From positions 744,001 through 808,000 of the forward strand of contig CAWAEC010000006.1 in assembly GCA_963781155.1 (NCBI GenBank): a stretch of 64,000 bases of DNA, read 5' to 3'. Of this stretch, positions 25,492-34,664 are shown piece by piece (the stretch's first letter is position 1; the number at the start of each line of letters is the position of its first letter). The notes under the pieces were generated by a model that saw only the letters and a program-made list of their open reading frames with translations, made no database searches and was not told the origin of the DNA. Origin of the DNA: PALSA-693 sp963781155 (GTDB lineage Bacteria > Actinomycetota > Acidimicrobiia > Acidimicrobiales > Palsa-688). The position numbers and the translations under genes were made by a program.

Positions 25492-26388
25492 ATGCGGTAC
25501 ATCTACCAATACCCGGAGGTCGAGGGGAAAGATACCGAGATGCTCGACACCGGTGACGTCGCCGAGCTGGCGGTAGCCGTAGAGGCGGCGGGGTGGGACG
25601 GCTTTGCGTTTACCGAGCATCCGGCACCGAGCGCCCGCTGGCTGGCGTCTGGCGGGCATCAGAGCGTCGACCCACTCGTTGCGCTCTCGCACGTCGCCGC
25701 GGTGACAAACCGGATCCGGCTACTCACCTACCTCACGGTCGTCCCCTATCGCAATCCGTTACTGCTCGCCAAGGCGGCAGCCACTGTCGACATGCTCTCC
25801 AAGGGCCGGCTCATCCTCGGTGTGGGCACCGGGTATCTGAAGTCCGAGTTCTACGCCTTGGGGGTCGACTTTTCGGAGCGCAACGCGCTCTTCGACGAAG
25901 CGCTCGACGTGATGCCCCTCCATTGGAAGGGTGAGCCGTTCTCCTACGAGGGGCGACACTTCACCGCCCGGGACATTGTTGCCCGTCCCAGGCCCATCCA
26001 GAACCCCATCCCGATCTGGATCGGCGGCAACTCGCACCGAACTCTGGAGCGGGTGGCTACCAAAGCGCAGGGGTGGATGCCGTTGACGGGTTCCCCGCAG
26101 CTGGCAACAACAGCTCGCACCGCCTACCTGGCATCCCTGGAAGCAGTGAGCGAGCAGGTGCAACGCCTTCGCGAGGTGGCCGGCGCCAGAGCCCCCTTCT
26201 TGGACATCGTCTTGGCCTATCGGGAGCCCTCGGTGTTGGAGCCAGATACCGACGTCGACCGCCACCGTGAGGCGCTCTCACTCATCGAGGAGGCGGGTGC
26301 CACCTGGGTCCTTGTACCCGGTCCGGCCGGGTCCACAAAAGCCTCGCTCGAATTCATCGAAGCGTTCACGAGGAACTACAAGCAGTAG
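25492..26388 (+). CDS. LLM class F420-dependent oxidoreductase
   Basis: The 298-residue TIM-barrel enzyme has AVAVEAAGWDGFAFTEHPAP, TYLTVVPYRNPLLLAKAAAT with DMLSKGRLILGVGTGYLKSE, and PIPIWIGGNSHRTLERVATK, all typical of F420-binding LLM oxidoreductases. It would move hydride between F420 and an organic substrate. ATG at 25492 was preferred because AGGAAGGA lies upstream; a frame start at 25453 adds an unlikely leader. It is followed after 36 bp by the dimeric alpha-beta-barrel protein and then an SDR, which looks like a short catabolic gene set. Confidence 0.88.
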   Translation: MRYIYQYPEVEGKDTEMLDTGDVAELAVAVEAAGWDGFAFTEHPAPSARWLASGGHQSVDPLVALSHVAAVTNRIRLLTYLTVVPYRNPLLLAKAAATVDMLSKGRLILGVGTGYLKSEFYALGVDFSERNALFDEALDVMPLHWKGEPFSYEGRHFTARDIVARPRPIQNPIPIWIGGNSHRTLERVATKAQGWMPLTGSPQLATTARTAYLASLEAVSEQVQRLREVAGARAPFLDIVLAYREPSVLEPDTDVDRHREALSLIEEAGATWVLVPGPAGSTKASLEFIEAFTRNYKQ

Positions 26389-26424
26389 CGAGCGGGCACC
26401 ACTTCCGACCAAGGGGAAACAAAT

Positions 26425-27177
26425 TTGGAGATCAACGGCATTCAGATCACGTTTCTCGACATTGGGCCTGAATACACCGAGGCTTATAACCGGTGGTACG
26501 ACCTGGACCACATGCCGGAACACGTGGCCAAGGCTGACGTGGTGATGGGGCGGCGCTACGTCGCCGACAAGTCCTTGCGCAACCTGCCGGCGTCGCACGT
26601 CTCAGATGTTTTCGGCGGACACCAGCCGTATTTGACCATCTACTGGTTCGGAGGGCCGCTCGACATGACAGGCGACGAGGCCCGTCAGGGTTGGCGGACC
26701 CTGGATCATGGCATCGTCAAACAGGGACGCTATTGGTTGAAAGGCCGCGGCACGGGTGGGGGCACGTTCCGCCTGACGGATCGCGTGGCGTGTCCGGGAG
26801 TGTTGGTGTCCGCGCCGGCGATCCCCCACCTCAATCATCGGGGCGTGATCGTCGCCTACGGCAAGGCGCCGTCGCCGGAGCGGCGAGACGAGGCGGTGAG
26901 CTGGTGGAAGAACACCCATCTGGTCGATTTGTTTACGGTCCCCGGGATCCTGGCCGCGCTTCGCGGCGACCCGGTCGGCGGAGAGCAGGATCACGTCCTC
27001 CATTTGTTGCTATGTGACGACCGTCCTGCCGAGGTCATGGAGCGTATCGCCGACCTGCTCCACTACAAAGGGGGCATGGGCCGGTGGCCCGCATATCGCG
27101 GCGCCTACGAGCCTCGGGCCTTCCTGCCGTACGACAGAATCAACCCGCTCGAGTACGACTTCGACTTCAGCGACTAG
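26425..27177 (+). CDS. Tandem dimeric alpha/beta-barrel (EthD-like) protein
   Basis: The 250-residue protein seems to hold two ferredoxin-like modules: residues 1-110 with EYTEAYNRWYDLDHMPEHVA, and residues 125-230 with DEAVSWWKNTHLVDLFTVPG. The paired W/Y-x-x-x-H motif recurs in EthD and related heme- or substrate-binding barrels. The start is TTG, supported by AAGGGGA 8 nt upstream. It lies between an LLM oxidoreductase and an SDR and may serve the same pathway. I cannot assign a reaction. Confidence 0.7.
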   Translation: MEINGIQITFLDIGPEYTEAYNRWYDLDHMPEHVAKADVVMGRRYVADKSLRNLPASHVSDVFGGHQPYLTIYWFGGPLDMTGDEARQGWRTLDHGIVKQGRYWLKGRGTGGGTFRLTDRVACPGVLVSAPAIPHLNHRGVIVAYGKAPSPERRDEAVSWWKNTHLVDLFTVPGILAALRGDPVGGEQDHVLHLLLCDDRPAEVMERIADLLHYKGGMGRWPAYRGAYEPRAFLPYDRINPLEYDFDFSD

Positions 27178-27224
27178 CCAGAAGACCGGTTCGGGACCGT
27201 TCGACGGCGGCTGCGTCGCTGTGG

Positions 27225-27230
27225 TTACAT
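27225..27230 (+). promoter_or_regulatory. -10 box of a probable leaderless promoter
   Basis: TTACAT lies 6 nt before the GTG at 27237 and no ribosome binding site is present. Confidence 0.4.
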
Positions 27231-27236
27231 GGCCCG

Positions 27237-28139
27237 GTGGGCCAGCTCGACGGAAAAGTCGCCGTGGTGATCGGTGCCAGTCGCGGCATCGGTAAGGGAG
27301 CAGCGATCGAGGCCGCGCTCGCGGGCGCCACCGTCTACGCGACTGGCAGGACGCTGACGGCCGCAAGCAGCCAGTCGACAGAGCCCGGTTCTCTCACCGA
27401 AACGGTGGCGGAGATCACCGCGGCAGGTGGCCACGCTATTCCTGTCCGCTGCGACGCCACCAGTGACGCGGACCTGGAGCTCCTCTATGCGCGGGTGCGC
27501 TCCGAACAGGGCCGCCTCGATCTGTTGGTGCACAGTGCGTACAACACCGGGGTCATCGGACAGACGATGGGGCGGCCATCCTGGGAGCTGCCTCCCAGCC
27601 TCTGGGACGACATCGTGCTGGCCGGAGCCCGCGCCGCGTACATCTCAGCCGTGCACGCAGCTCCGGCTCTGATTGCCACCGAGGGCGGATTGATCGTCCA
27701 TGTCTCTGCCCGGGGCGCGGCCCGGTACCGTTACAACGCTGCCTACGGGATGGACAAAGCGGCTATCGACAAGCTGACCGCCGACCTGGCCCATGAGCTC
27801 CAGCCTCACGGTGTGGCCGTCGTCTCTCTCTGGCCGAGTGTCACTCGGACGGAGAGAAGCCGGCCGACCTCAGGAGTGGACGAATATGGCTACCCCGACC
27901 CGTCAAGACCAGTCGAGGAGCTGGAGACGCCCCGGTACTCGGGCCGAGCGGTGGTGGCCCTGGCGTCCGATCCCGAGGTCCTCGCCCGCTCGGGCCGGCG
28001 CTTCTGGACGGCAGAGTTGGCCGCCGCGTACGGCTTCACCGACGAATATGGTCGCTCCCACCCGATCCCCGCCGAGGTTCCCGGCCCAGGCTCCGTCTCT
28101 TCACCGGCCGGCGCAGCTACACCCACCCGATCCGGGTGA
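27237..28139 (+). CDS. Short-chain dehydrogenase/reductase
   Basis: The 300-residue protein is a classical SDR with VIGASRGIGKGAAIEAALAG as nucleotide loop and HSAYNT in place of NNAG. The catalytic region has Ser in VHVSARGAARYRYN and YGMDKAAIDKL as YxxxK. A C-terminal extension of about 60 residues includes a Ser/Pro/Ala-rich tail, longer than the usual 250 residues. The GTG start matches the family N-terminus (GQLDGKVAVVIGA) and the -10 box upstream; an earlier in-frame ATG at 27084 overlaps the previous gene and is rejected. The substrate is unknown. Confidence 0.88.
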   Translation: MGQLDGKVAVVIGASRGIGKGAAIEAALAGATVYATGRTLTAASSQSTEPGSLTETVAEITAAGGHAIPVRCDATSDADLELLYARVRSEQGRLDLLVHSAYNTGVIGQTMGRPSWELPPSLWDDIVLAGARAAYISAVHAAPALIATEGGLIVHVSARGAARYRYNAAYGMDKAAIDKLTADLAHELQPHGVAVVSLWPSVTRTERSRPTSGVDEYGYPDPSRPVEELETPRYSGRAVVALASDPEVLARSGRRFWTAELAAAYGFTDEYGRSHPIPAEVPGPGSVSSPAGAATPTRSG

Positions 28140-28204
28140 CCTGAACGCTGATCCTCCTCCCTAGTGTCAACGCTGACGTTACGACCGATCGCAGGAGTTC
28201 GACC

Positions 28205-28390
28205 ATGCCACTGCTAGCCGATGTCACGAGCGGAGGTTTCATCGGGCTCTGGAGCGTTCTCTACTTCATCCTGCTGGTCACCCTCGGCCTCATCTCCCTC
28301 CGGAAGGGGCACTGGATAATGTTCTTGATCGGGATCTTCATCCCGCTCTTCTGGTTCATCGGAGCCCTGCTACCGAGAAGAGTGCTCTGA
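28205..28390 (+). CDS. Small two-span membrane protein
   Basis: The 61-residue protein has two hydrophobic helices (about residues 14-32 and 37-55) joined by a short basic loop RKGHW, and ends with RRVL. A clear CAGGAG precedes the ATG. The layout recalls the PLDc_N-type short membrane modules, like the N-terminal part of the 36201-36593 product, but without the extra domain. Function is unknown. Confidence 0.7.
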   Translation: MPLLADVTSGGFIGLWSVLYFILLVTLGLISLRKGHWIMFLIGIFIPLFWFIGALLPRRVL

Positions 28391-28404
28391 GGCTGCCTCG
28401 CCGG

Positions 28405-28947
28405 ATGGACACTGCGTTTGATTTCGAGGCGGTGGCGGGGTCCGAGCGGGCTGCCGTGCTGGTCCATCCTCATCCCGACATGGGTGGCGACCGCCGAAAT
28501 CACGTCATAGACGCCATCTTCCGGGCCTTACCCTCCGCCGGCGTCAGTGTCCTGCGATTCGACTTGAGCACGTCGGACCCGGCGAAAGCGCGTGCCGAGA
28601 CGGCGCGCGCCACCGAGTTTGTCAAAGAGGCCCGCTTGGTCCTGGTGGGCTATTCGTTTGGGGCGGACGTGGCGCTCGGCCTCGCCGACAGCCGGATCGA
28701 GGCCTGGTACGGCGTGACGCCGCCCCTGCGGCGAGGGTCCTTCGAGGTCGTGGCGGCAGACGAGCGCCCCAAGGCCCTCGTCGTTCCCGAGCACGATCAG
28801 TTCTCTCCGCTGGAACGTGTCCGCGACGTGACCGCAAGTTGGGTGAACACCAGCATTACCCGGCTGGATGGCGCCGATCACTTCCTGGTCGGCTACGGCT
28901 CGACGGTCGCAAACGCGGTCCGGGACTGGATTGCTGGCCTGGAGTAA
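28405..28947 (+). CDS. Alpha/beta hydrolase
   Basis: The 180-residue protein is a small alpha/beta hydrolase: an oxyanion segment LVHPHPDMGGDRRNHV near residue 20-35, a nucleophile elbow VGYSFGADVALGLA near residue 79, Asp in VPEHDQFSPLE and His in DGADHFLVGYG. The HPHP...GGdrrn pattern is typical of the YcjY/dienelactone-like group. It begins 14 nt after the small membrane protein, so the two are probably co-transcribed. Its stop is 1 nt from that of the convergent dehydratase gene. Confidence 0.85.
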   Translation: MDTAFDFEAVAGSERAAVLVHPHPDMGGDRRNHVIDAIFRALPSAGVSVLRFDLSTSDPAKARAETARATEFVKEARLVLVGYSFGADVALGLADSRIEAWYGVTPPLRRGSFEVVAADERPKALVVPEHDQFSPLERVRDVTASWVNTSITRLDGADHFLVGYGSTVANAVRDWIAGLE

Positions 28948-28948
28948 C

Positions 28949-29929
28949 TCAGAGTCGGTGGGCTTCCTCAGCATCGAGCACATCGAGCAACTCGCGGGTA
29001 CTGGCGTTACCTCCCGTCAACACCAGAGCCACGCGCTTTCGCTCCAGCCGGCCGCCCAGCTTGATGGCACCCGCCACGCCCGCAGCGCCGGCAGCCTCAA
29101 CGAGATTCCCGGTAATCCGGATCAGGGTTGCCTGGGCAAACCGGATCTCCTCGTCGCTGACAAGAACGAAGTCGTCGAGCCGTTCCCACAGCATGTGCTG
29201 GGGGAGGGCGAACGAGGTGCGGGTGGCGAGGCCCTCGGCATAGGTGCTCATCGGCGCCTCAACCAGTTCCCGGGCCCGCCACGACCGGTAGGCCGCCGGT
29301 GCCTCCTCCGATTGCACCGCGATGACTTCTATACGTGGGTCGATCGCTTTGGCCACCAGGCACGCTCCCGCGGCTCCACTTCCGCCCCCCAGAGGGACGA
29401 TGATGACGTCGATTCCGGGCTCGTCTTCCAGGATCTCGAGGGTGCACGTGCCCACCCCCGCGATCAGATGGGGTTCGTCGCCTGAGTGGATATAGCGAAG
29501 ACCGTGAGCGGACGCCAGGGCCTCGCAGTGGACCCGAGCGTCGTCGAAGTCCCGGCCCTGGCAGACCACCGTTGCACCAAGGCTCTGCATCGACGCTACT
29601 TTCAACGGGTTGGCGCCCTCGGGGACGCACACGGTTACGGGGATCCCGAAGAGACGGGCGGCATGGGCGATCGACTTCCCGTGGTTTCCGGTCGATGCCG
29701 TGATCATCCCCCGGGTGCGCTCCTCTTCGGTCAGCTGCGAGACGAGGTTGATTCCTCCCCGCACTTTGAACGCGCCGGTTGGCTGATGGTTCTCGTGCTT
29801 GACGAAGACGGTCGCCCCGACGAGCTCGTCCAGGGCGGGGTAGTTGAGGAGGGCAGTAGGCCTCAGGTAGGGACGGATGCGCTTCCGGGCCGCCAGGACA
29901 TCACGGAGCGTAAGGGTCGGCCACGCCAT
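28949..29929 (-). CDS. Threonine/serine dehydratase-like PLP enzyme
   Basis: The 326-residue protein is a fold-type II PLP enzyme. The Schiff-base Lys is in PTGAFKVRGG near residue 55, the phosphate-binding loop is GGGSGAAGA near residue 180 and the C-terminus has VLTGGNAS. STGNHGKSIAHAARLFG is the substrate loop typical of threonine dehydratases and serine racemases. There is no ACT regulatory domain, so it resembles the catabolic short form. Start ATG 29929 is backed by TACGTT 6 nt upstream; the frame remains open further up but without similarity. Threonine deamination is the most likely role. Confidence 0.85.
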   Translation of the reverse strand: MAWPTLTLRDVLAARKRIRPYLRPTALLNYPALDELVGATVFVKHENHQPTGAFKVRGGINLVSQLTEEERTRGMITASTGNHGKSIAHAARLFGIPVTVCVPEGANPLKVASMQSLGATVVCQGRDFDDARVHCEALASAHGLRYIHSGDEPHLIAGVGTCTLEILEDEPGIDVIIVPLGGGSGAAGACLVAKAIDPRIEVIAVQSEEAPAAYRSWRARELVEAPMSTYAEGLATRTSFALPQHMLWERLDDFVLVSDEEIRFAQATLIRITGNLVEAAGAAGVAGAIKLGGRLERKRVALVLTGGNASTRELLDVLDAEEAHRL

Positions 29930-29935
29930 CCACCC

Positions 29936-29941
29936 AACGTA
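29936..29941 (-). promoter_or_regulatory. -10 box of a probable leaderless promoter
   Basis: Minus-strand TACGTT is 6 nt before the ATG at 29929, with no Shine-Dalgarno sequence. Confidence 0.45.
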
Positions 29942-29961
29942 CTGCAGGGGTTTCGAAACCC

Positions 29962-30804
29962 TCAGCGCAGTCCGGAAAACAGATCGTCCTCCGGCACGGA
30001 AGCACCTGTACGATCCTCGATCCGAGCAAACGACTCGTGACCGAAAAGCTCGACAAATGCATCCTCCGGAAACCGAGTCCACCAGGAACGGTCGAGTTGG
30101 CTGGCGTGAGCCGCCAGCGCCTCCCGCTTCTGGACGGCGACACCGGTCGTGTCAACCGTGGTGGTGATGCGTGTCTCTGCCTCCGCCATGCGTTTCAGCA
30201 CCTCGGGATCAAACGGGCGGGGCGGCGGGGCGGGCGACTCGATGCCGGCCTCGTACAGACGTGCACGCAATTTCTCCCAGTCCTGGCGCCGTCGGACGAT
30301 GAAGTACAGCTTGGCTGGAATGCCGGTATCCCGGCACGCCTCCACGGCAATGCGATGAGCTTGGAGATGGTCGGGGTGGTTGTACCCACCCATGTCGTCG
30401 TAGGTCACCATCACCTGCGGCTGGTAATAACGAACGAGAGCCGTCAGGCGACCCGCCGATTCTTCGATGGGAACATTGCAGAACACACCGGGCCAGTCCT
30501 TGTAGGGCCATTCCCTAATTCCCGAATCGTGGTAACCCAGCATTTCGAGATGGGTCACGCCCAGGTGGAAGCAGGCCTGCGTCAGCTCGCCCATCCGGGT
30601 CTTGGCCACTCGTTGCGGATCGTGGCCGACCTGACCCGGCTTCACGTGGTCGGGGCCATCCCCGTACTCGCCGTTCGTGCAGGTCACCACCACTGTGGTG
30701 ATGCCCTCGTCCGCGTAGCGAGCGAGGATGCCACCCGTGCTCGACGACTCGTCGTCAGGATGGGCGTGTACGACCATGAGCGTCAGGTTGGTCGGATCAT
30801 CCAC
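29962..30804 (-). CDS. PIG-L deacetylase, Mca/MshB-like
   Basis: The 280-residue zinc amidase has the family motifs VVHAHPDDESSSTGGILARY near residue 12-30 and YNHPDHLQAH near residue 145. In mycothiol producers this group includes MshB (GlcNAc-Ins deacetylase in mycothiol synthesis) and Mca (mycothiol S-conjugate amidase). The ESS form after HPDD is closer to Mca, which detoxifies electrophiles. TATGCT lies 12 nt before the start, so the leader is short. It is divergent from the MarR-methyltransferase genes. Confidence 0.85.
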   Translation of the reverse strand: MDDPTNLTLMVVHAHPDDESSSTGGILARYADEGITTVVVTCTNGEYGDGPDHVKPGQVGHDPQRVAKTRMGELTQACFHLGVTHLEMLGYHDSGIREWPYKDWPGVFCNVPIEESAGRLTALVRYYQPQVMVTYDDMGGYNHPDHLQAHRIAVEACRDTGIPAKLYFIVRRRQDWEKLRARLYEAGIESPAPPPRPFDPEVLKRMAEAETRITTTVDTTGVAVQKREALAAHASQLDRSWWTRFPEDAFVELFGHESFARIEDRTGASVPEDDLFSGLR

Positions 30805-30860
30805 GACGGCAGAGCATACGGTCGGCGAAGTTCAGAAGCCCAAATGTCGGCGGACAACTT

Positions 30861-30877
30861 AGTAAACCATATTGACT
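30861..30877. promoter_or_regulatory. Candidate MarR operator
   Basis: AGTAAA and TTGACT, the second being an imperfect inverted copy of the first (5 of 6 matches), flank a 5-bp centre. They lie 11 bp before the marR start and between it and the divergent PIG-L gene. Symmetric sites of this size upstream of marR genes are usually autoregulatory; inferred. Confidence 0.45.
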
Positions 30878-30887
30878 GTACCGAGTC

Positions 30888-31366
30888 ATGACCATAGAGT
30901 GTGCAGCCGTGGAACCGGACCTGCCAGACCAGCAGACCGCTCGCTGGCCCCTGCCAGCGCTGCTGCGGGGGCGCGATCGCTCTTGGGATCGGTGATCCGA
31001 CACACCCTGGCTGACGCCGGCTTTGATGACCTGCCGCAGAATGGTCCCTACGTTCTGGGCGCGATCGCCACGACTGGGGCTCCTTTGAGCGCGGTCATTC
31101 GCCGGCTTGGCGTGTCGAAGCAGGCGTCCGGCCAGCTGGTCGACACCCTGGTGGCCCGCGGTTATCTCGATCGGTCCGTGGACCCGCAGGACCGCCGCCG
31201 GCTGCTGGTCTGTCTGACCGAGCGAGGTGACGCCGCCTCGGCTGTGATCCGAGCTGCCGTCGACCGGTTGGAGTCCGACCTGACCTCCGCGGTCGGAACC
31301 GAGCGGATGGCGCATACCCGGGAGACGCTGGCCGCATTGATCGACCGGAGAACCCGTGACAGCTGA
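30888..31366 (+). pseudogene. MarR family regulator with a one-base gap near the N-terminus
   Basis: From ATG 30888 the first frame gives MTIECAAVEPDLPDQQ followed by WPLPALLRG and then runs into a stop. The rest of the protein is in another frame: GARSLLGSVIRHTLADAGFD and the winged helix APLSAVIRRLGVSKQASGQL with the wing DRSVDPQDRRRLLVCLTERG. Adding one G to the G run at 30967-30971 joins them into a normal 160-residue MarR protein. The end overlaps the methyltransferase start by 11 nt, so they are one operon. A homopolymer error is the simplest reading. Confidence 0.8.
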
Positions 31367-33130
31367 CCGGTTCCCCTCGATGACGGCGCAACGGGTGGCG
31401 GCTTACCGCCTCGGCTTTGAGCGACTCACGGCGCCGTACGGGGACCCGTCCGCAGACGAGCGGCTGACCCGGGACGTTGCCGCGTCGCCGGCTGCGCCGA
31501 CGAACGGTTCCATGCACCGCTACCTGCAAGCCCGGACCGCATTCTTCGATCGCGTCGTGATCAATGCCCTCGAGCGTGAAGTGACGCAGGTGGTTTCCAT
31601 TGGAGCTGGCTACGACGGGCGCGCTTTCCGTTATGCCAAGCCAGGGGTGCACTGGTGGGAAGTCGACCATCCCGACACGCAAGCGGACAAGCGGGCCCGC
31701 GTCGAGCGTCTCGGCTTGTCGGCAGCTGAGACCACCTTCGTCAGTTTCGACTTGCGCACGCAGGGATTGGCGACGGCGCTGACGGCCAATGCGTACGAGC
31801 CGGATGCTCCATCACTCATCCTTTGCGAAGGAGTGGCGGTGTATCTGGAGCCCGGGGCCCTCGAGCGTCTTTTCGCGAATTGCGCTCCGTGGCCACGGTG
31901 GGAACGCGACTGGCCGCCTCCTGGGCGACGTCGCCCTCAGATGGGGAGCGCTCCCAACGACGGGAGCGTTTTCGGGCCACCGTGGCCGCTTGGGGAGAGC
32001 CGGCCCGGAACACGCTCTCCACCGAAGATGCCGCTGATCTACTGAGCCAGGCACGCTGGCGTCTCACCGACCTATCCGAGCGGGCCCAACGGGCTGGGTT
32101 CGTCGTGGCCGCGCCGGTATGGGCTCCGGCGACTGGCACTGATGCCCCGTCCGTCGGCGGTGTGGCCAGGTTCATGGAACGGATGCTGCACCGCTCAGGC
32201 GCCGGGACCCTTCCAGCCCACCTGGAAACCACCTACGGGACGCCCGTCGTCAGTGCTCGCGAACTCGACCTGGGCGTACACCGCATCGAGCGGGCCGACG
32301 GCTCGACATGGGTGGCTCGGGTTTTTCCCTTTGTGCGTCCGATCGAAGGGACACGACAAGATGCTGCCACCCTCAAATGGCTGATCGAAGCGGGTTTCCC
32401 CGCCGAACGTTGCGCCCACGAGGAACCGGTGTCCGTGCACGACGGCCAGAGCGTCTTGGTGACGCAGTTCGTGGCCGGTCGCAACCCGGCTGCCAATCCG
32501 GCCACCTTCGAGCTGCTCGGTCAGTTGCTCGGACAGCTCCATGCACTGCAGCCTCGCTCCGCGTCCGCTCTGCAACCGGGCGGGGCCTGGCACCATCTGG
32601 TCCTGGATTGCGGGCCGGAAGAAGAGATCGCCGCTGCGGCCGCTCTGCTGCACGACGCTCGCCATCGGGTTCCGCCCGGCCAGGGGGCACGGTGTGACGC
32701 GCTGGTCAGAGCCGTCAGCGAGCTGGACGACTGCCGTGAATTGCCGAAGGCGTTCATCCATGCCGACCCGGTGCCGCGCAATCTGATCCGCTCCGCCGAC
32801 GGAACGGTGACCGTCGTCGACTGGGCCGGCGCGGGCTGGGGCCCCCGGGTTCTGTCGGTCGGTTGTCTGCTCTGGTCGGCCGCAAGCAAGGGCCCCGCTT
32901 CCGTGCGGGCTGCAGCAACCGGCTATAGATCTGTGGCCGGTAGGCTCAGTCCACACGAATTGGAGCTTCTCACCGGGACCATGAAGACCCGCCCGCTCAT
33001 CCTGGCTTGCTGGACCTTTGCCACCGGGCGGGGGCGCCTCGAGGATGTGATCAGGCGCTGGCAGCGCGAATCACGCGCCATCGAGGCCGGGGCGCGCCTG
33101 GCCGCACAGGTCTTCAGTGGGGACCGGTGA
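31356..33130 (+). pseudogene. SAM methyltransferase joined to a phosphotransferase domain, with a frameshift
   Basis: The first 180 residues are a TIGR00027-type (leucine carboxyl methyltransferase-like) enzyme: TAFFDRVVINALEREVTQVV followed by IGAGYDGRAFRYA, and ILCEGVAVYLEPGALERLF. One T is missing in the T run at 31870-31873. The next frame continues the methyltransferase (RERFRATVAAW, LSTEDAADLLSQARWR) and then, without a stop, an aminoglycoside-phosphotransferase-like domain. That domain has AFIHADPVPRNLIRSADGT (catalytic HxDxxxxN) and VVDWAGAGWGP as metal site. The start is GTG 31356. The second domain could also be a separate gene starting near 32174, as no long linker is present. It would modify and phosphorylate a small molecule; target unknown. 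Confidence 0.7.
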
Positions 33131-33179
33131 GCGACGGCATCGAAGTCGATTCTCCGTTCGTCATCGGCGTGACACCGTC

Positions 33180-33210
33180 GAGGGCGACCCTGGCGGGCAG
33201 GATCGCCCTC
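33180..33210. other. Inverted repeat between convergent genes
   Basis: GAGGGCGA and TCGCCCTC form an 8-bp stem with a 15-nt loop between the phosphotransferase-type gene and the NHL gene. There is no T run on either side, so it is only a weak candidate for a bidirectional terminator. Confidence 0.3.
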
Positions 33211-33226
33211 AACGGCCGGTCCGATA

Positions 33227-34363
33227 TCAAGAGTGCAAAAGGTTGAGCTGGTTGGTGTCGTCGTCGACAAAGTAGAGACCGTCGCCGCGAGGCGCGACGG
33301 CCAGACCGAACAGCGCCCCATTGCCAGGAGGGGTACCGGTGCTATCGAGGAAGCGGGTGGCCACCTGGATGCCTCCCGGAGTGGTTTCCACAGCCCGTCC
33401 GTTACCACCGTTCACGGTGACGATATCGCCGTCGGGGGCGATGGCGAGCCCGAGTGGACCGTTGAGGGCGTGAGAGGTGGCCGTCACCAACCGCCCGGTT
33501 CCCGCGCTAGTGGTGCGGAAATCAGCGTTGGGGATGGCGCGGATGACGCTGTTGACCGTGTCGGCCACGTAGAGGGTCCCGTCGCGAGCGAGCCCGACGC
33601 CGGTGGGCCCGACGACGAGCGCCGCCGGATCCGTTCGTTCGGCAAAGCCGGATCCAATGACTGTGTCGCTCACCACCTGCGGAAACGGATGGCTGAGATC
33701 GAGGACGACGCGGGCGATGGTGCCGCGATGGACGACCGCGCCGCCGGCCGCCACGGTCCCGTTGAGAACGTTGGTGACGTACAGGACACCGAAGTTCCCG
33801 AAGCTGGAAGCGGTCAGGTCCCACGGTCCGTTGATGTTGCTACCGGTGATGTCGTCGACCAGGGAGCCTTGCCGATCCAGGACCAGCAGGCCGCCCCGCC
33901 GGGCGGTGGCCGACATCCCGTTGCTCGTCGGTAAGTCCCCGACCACGACGAAACCGTGGGGCAGCACGGCAAGGGCGGTGGTCAACCCGACCCCGCCCGG
34001 TACGTTCTGAATGCGGGCAAACGTGGTGGCGTTCCCGGCCGGGCTGATCTCGACGATGGTTCGTCCGGTGCCTTGCTTGTTGGCGCCGTTGTTGAAGTTG
34101 CTGACCAGAACGTCGCCCTTCACCAGGCGACCGATGGTCTCTGGTACGACCGATACCCCATACGGATTCAGGTCCCCGTCGCCTGGCTTGGCGGGCGTGC
34201 TCGACGGCACGGTCGAGGCCACCTCGGAGACCGTGGTGAATCGGCCCAGGAACGTGGTACTGGCCCCCGCAGGTGAGCTGAGGACGGCTGCGGCCGTCGC
34301 GGTCGAAGCCGTGATCGTGGCCGCTGTCAGGACGCGACGCCAACCGAAAGCACGAAATTGCAT
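33227..34363 (-). CDS. Secreted NHL-repeat beta-propeller protein
   Basis: The 378-residue protein has a Sec signal peptide (basic MQFRAFGWRR, hydrophobic stretch, cleavage after PAGA or AGAS). The mature part repeats NHL/SMP-30-like blades such as LNGPLGLAIAPDGDIVTVNG, PTGVGLARDGTLYVADTVNS and LFGLAVAPRGDGLYFVDDDT, each with G(L/V)A...DG.(L/I)YV. About six blades fit the length. Such proteins bind ligands or polymers outside the cell. Start ATG 34363 is firm because GAGGAGG lies 7 nt before it; the long open frame upstream lies in the repeat region and is not coding. Confidence 0.85.
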   Translation of the reverse strand: MQFRAFGWRRVLTAATITASTATAAAVLSSPAGASTTFLGRFTTVSEVASTVPSSTPAKPGDGDLNPYGVSVVPETIGRLVKGDVLVSNFNNGANKQGTGRTIVEISPAGNATTFARIQNVPGGVGLTTALAVLPHGFVVVGDLPTSNGMSATARRGGLLVLDRQGSLVDDITGSNINGPWDLTASSFGNFGVLYVTNVLNGTVAAGGAVVHRGTIARVVLDLSHPFPQVVSDTVIGSGFAERTDPAALVVGPTGVGLARDGTLYVADTVNSVIRAIPNADFRTTSAGTGRLVTATSHALNGPLGLAIAPDGDIVTVNGGNGRAVETTPGGIQVATRFLDSTGTPPGNGALFGLAVAPRGDGLYFVDDDTNQLNLLHS

Positions 34364-34540
34364 ATAGGCCTCCTCAAGGCGTGGACAAGCTGGAGGTGGA
34401 CACGCCGTCCGTAGTACTGACCGAACGGTGCAATCGGATTGCCTGCCAGCGCCGAAAGGTTGCGACGATGCCCCGCAACCGGTGGCCGACTGGCGGTCGT
34501 CGCCCGGCCCGCTGCGGAGACACCGAGTCCCCAGGATGGG

Positions 34541-34664
34541 GATTGCGACAGAGAATGTCGGGCGAGGCGCTCCGAAGGCTTTCTCTGTCGTGGGCCACGG
34601 TTTGGGGGGCTGTGGATTGCGACAGAGAAAGGCTGTTTCCGTGTCGGGGCGGGATTCTCTGTCG
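34541..34664. repeat. Two 74-bp spaced hairpin units (GACAGAGAA / TTCTCTGTC)
   Basis: GATTGCGACAGAGAA occurs at 34541 and 34615, and its inverted partner TTCTCTGTCG at 34581 and 34655. Spacing is identical in both units (40 bp inside, 74 bp between units), while the loops differ. Each unit can fold as CGACAGAGAA/TTCTCTGTCG with a loop of about 25 nt. It looks like a REP-type element or paired regulator sites. Confidence 0.75.

Noticed and set aside
33127..33246. A 39-codon frame overlapping the phosphotransferase stop
   Set aside because: It starts at a GTGA overlap but runs into the end of the convergent NHL gene and shows no clear protein character. It remains possible but unsupported.
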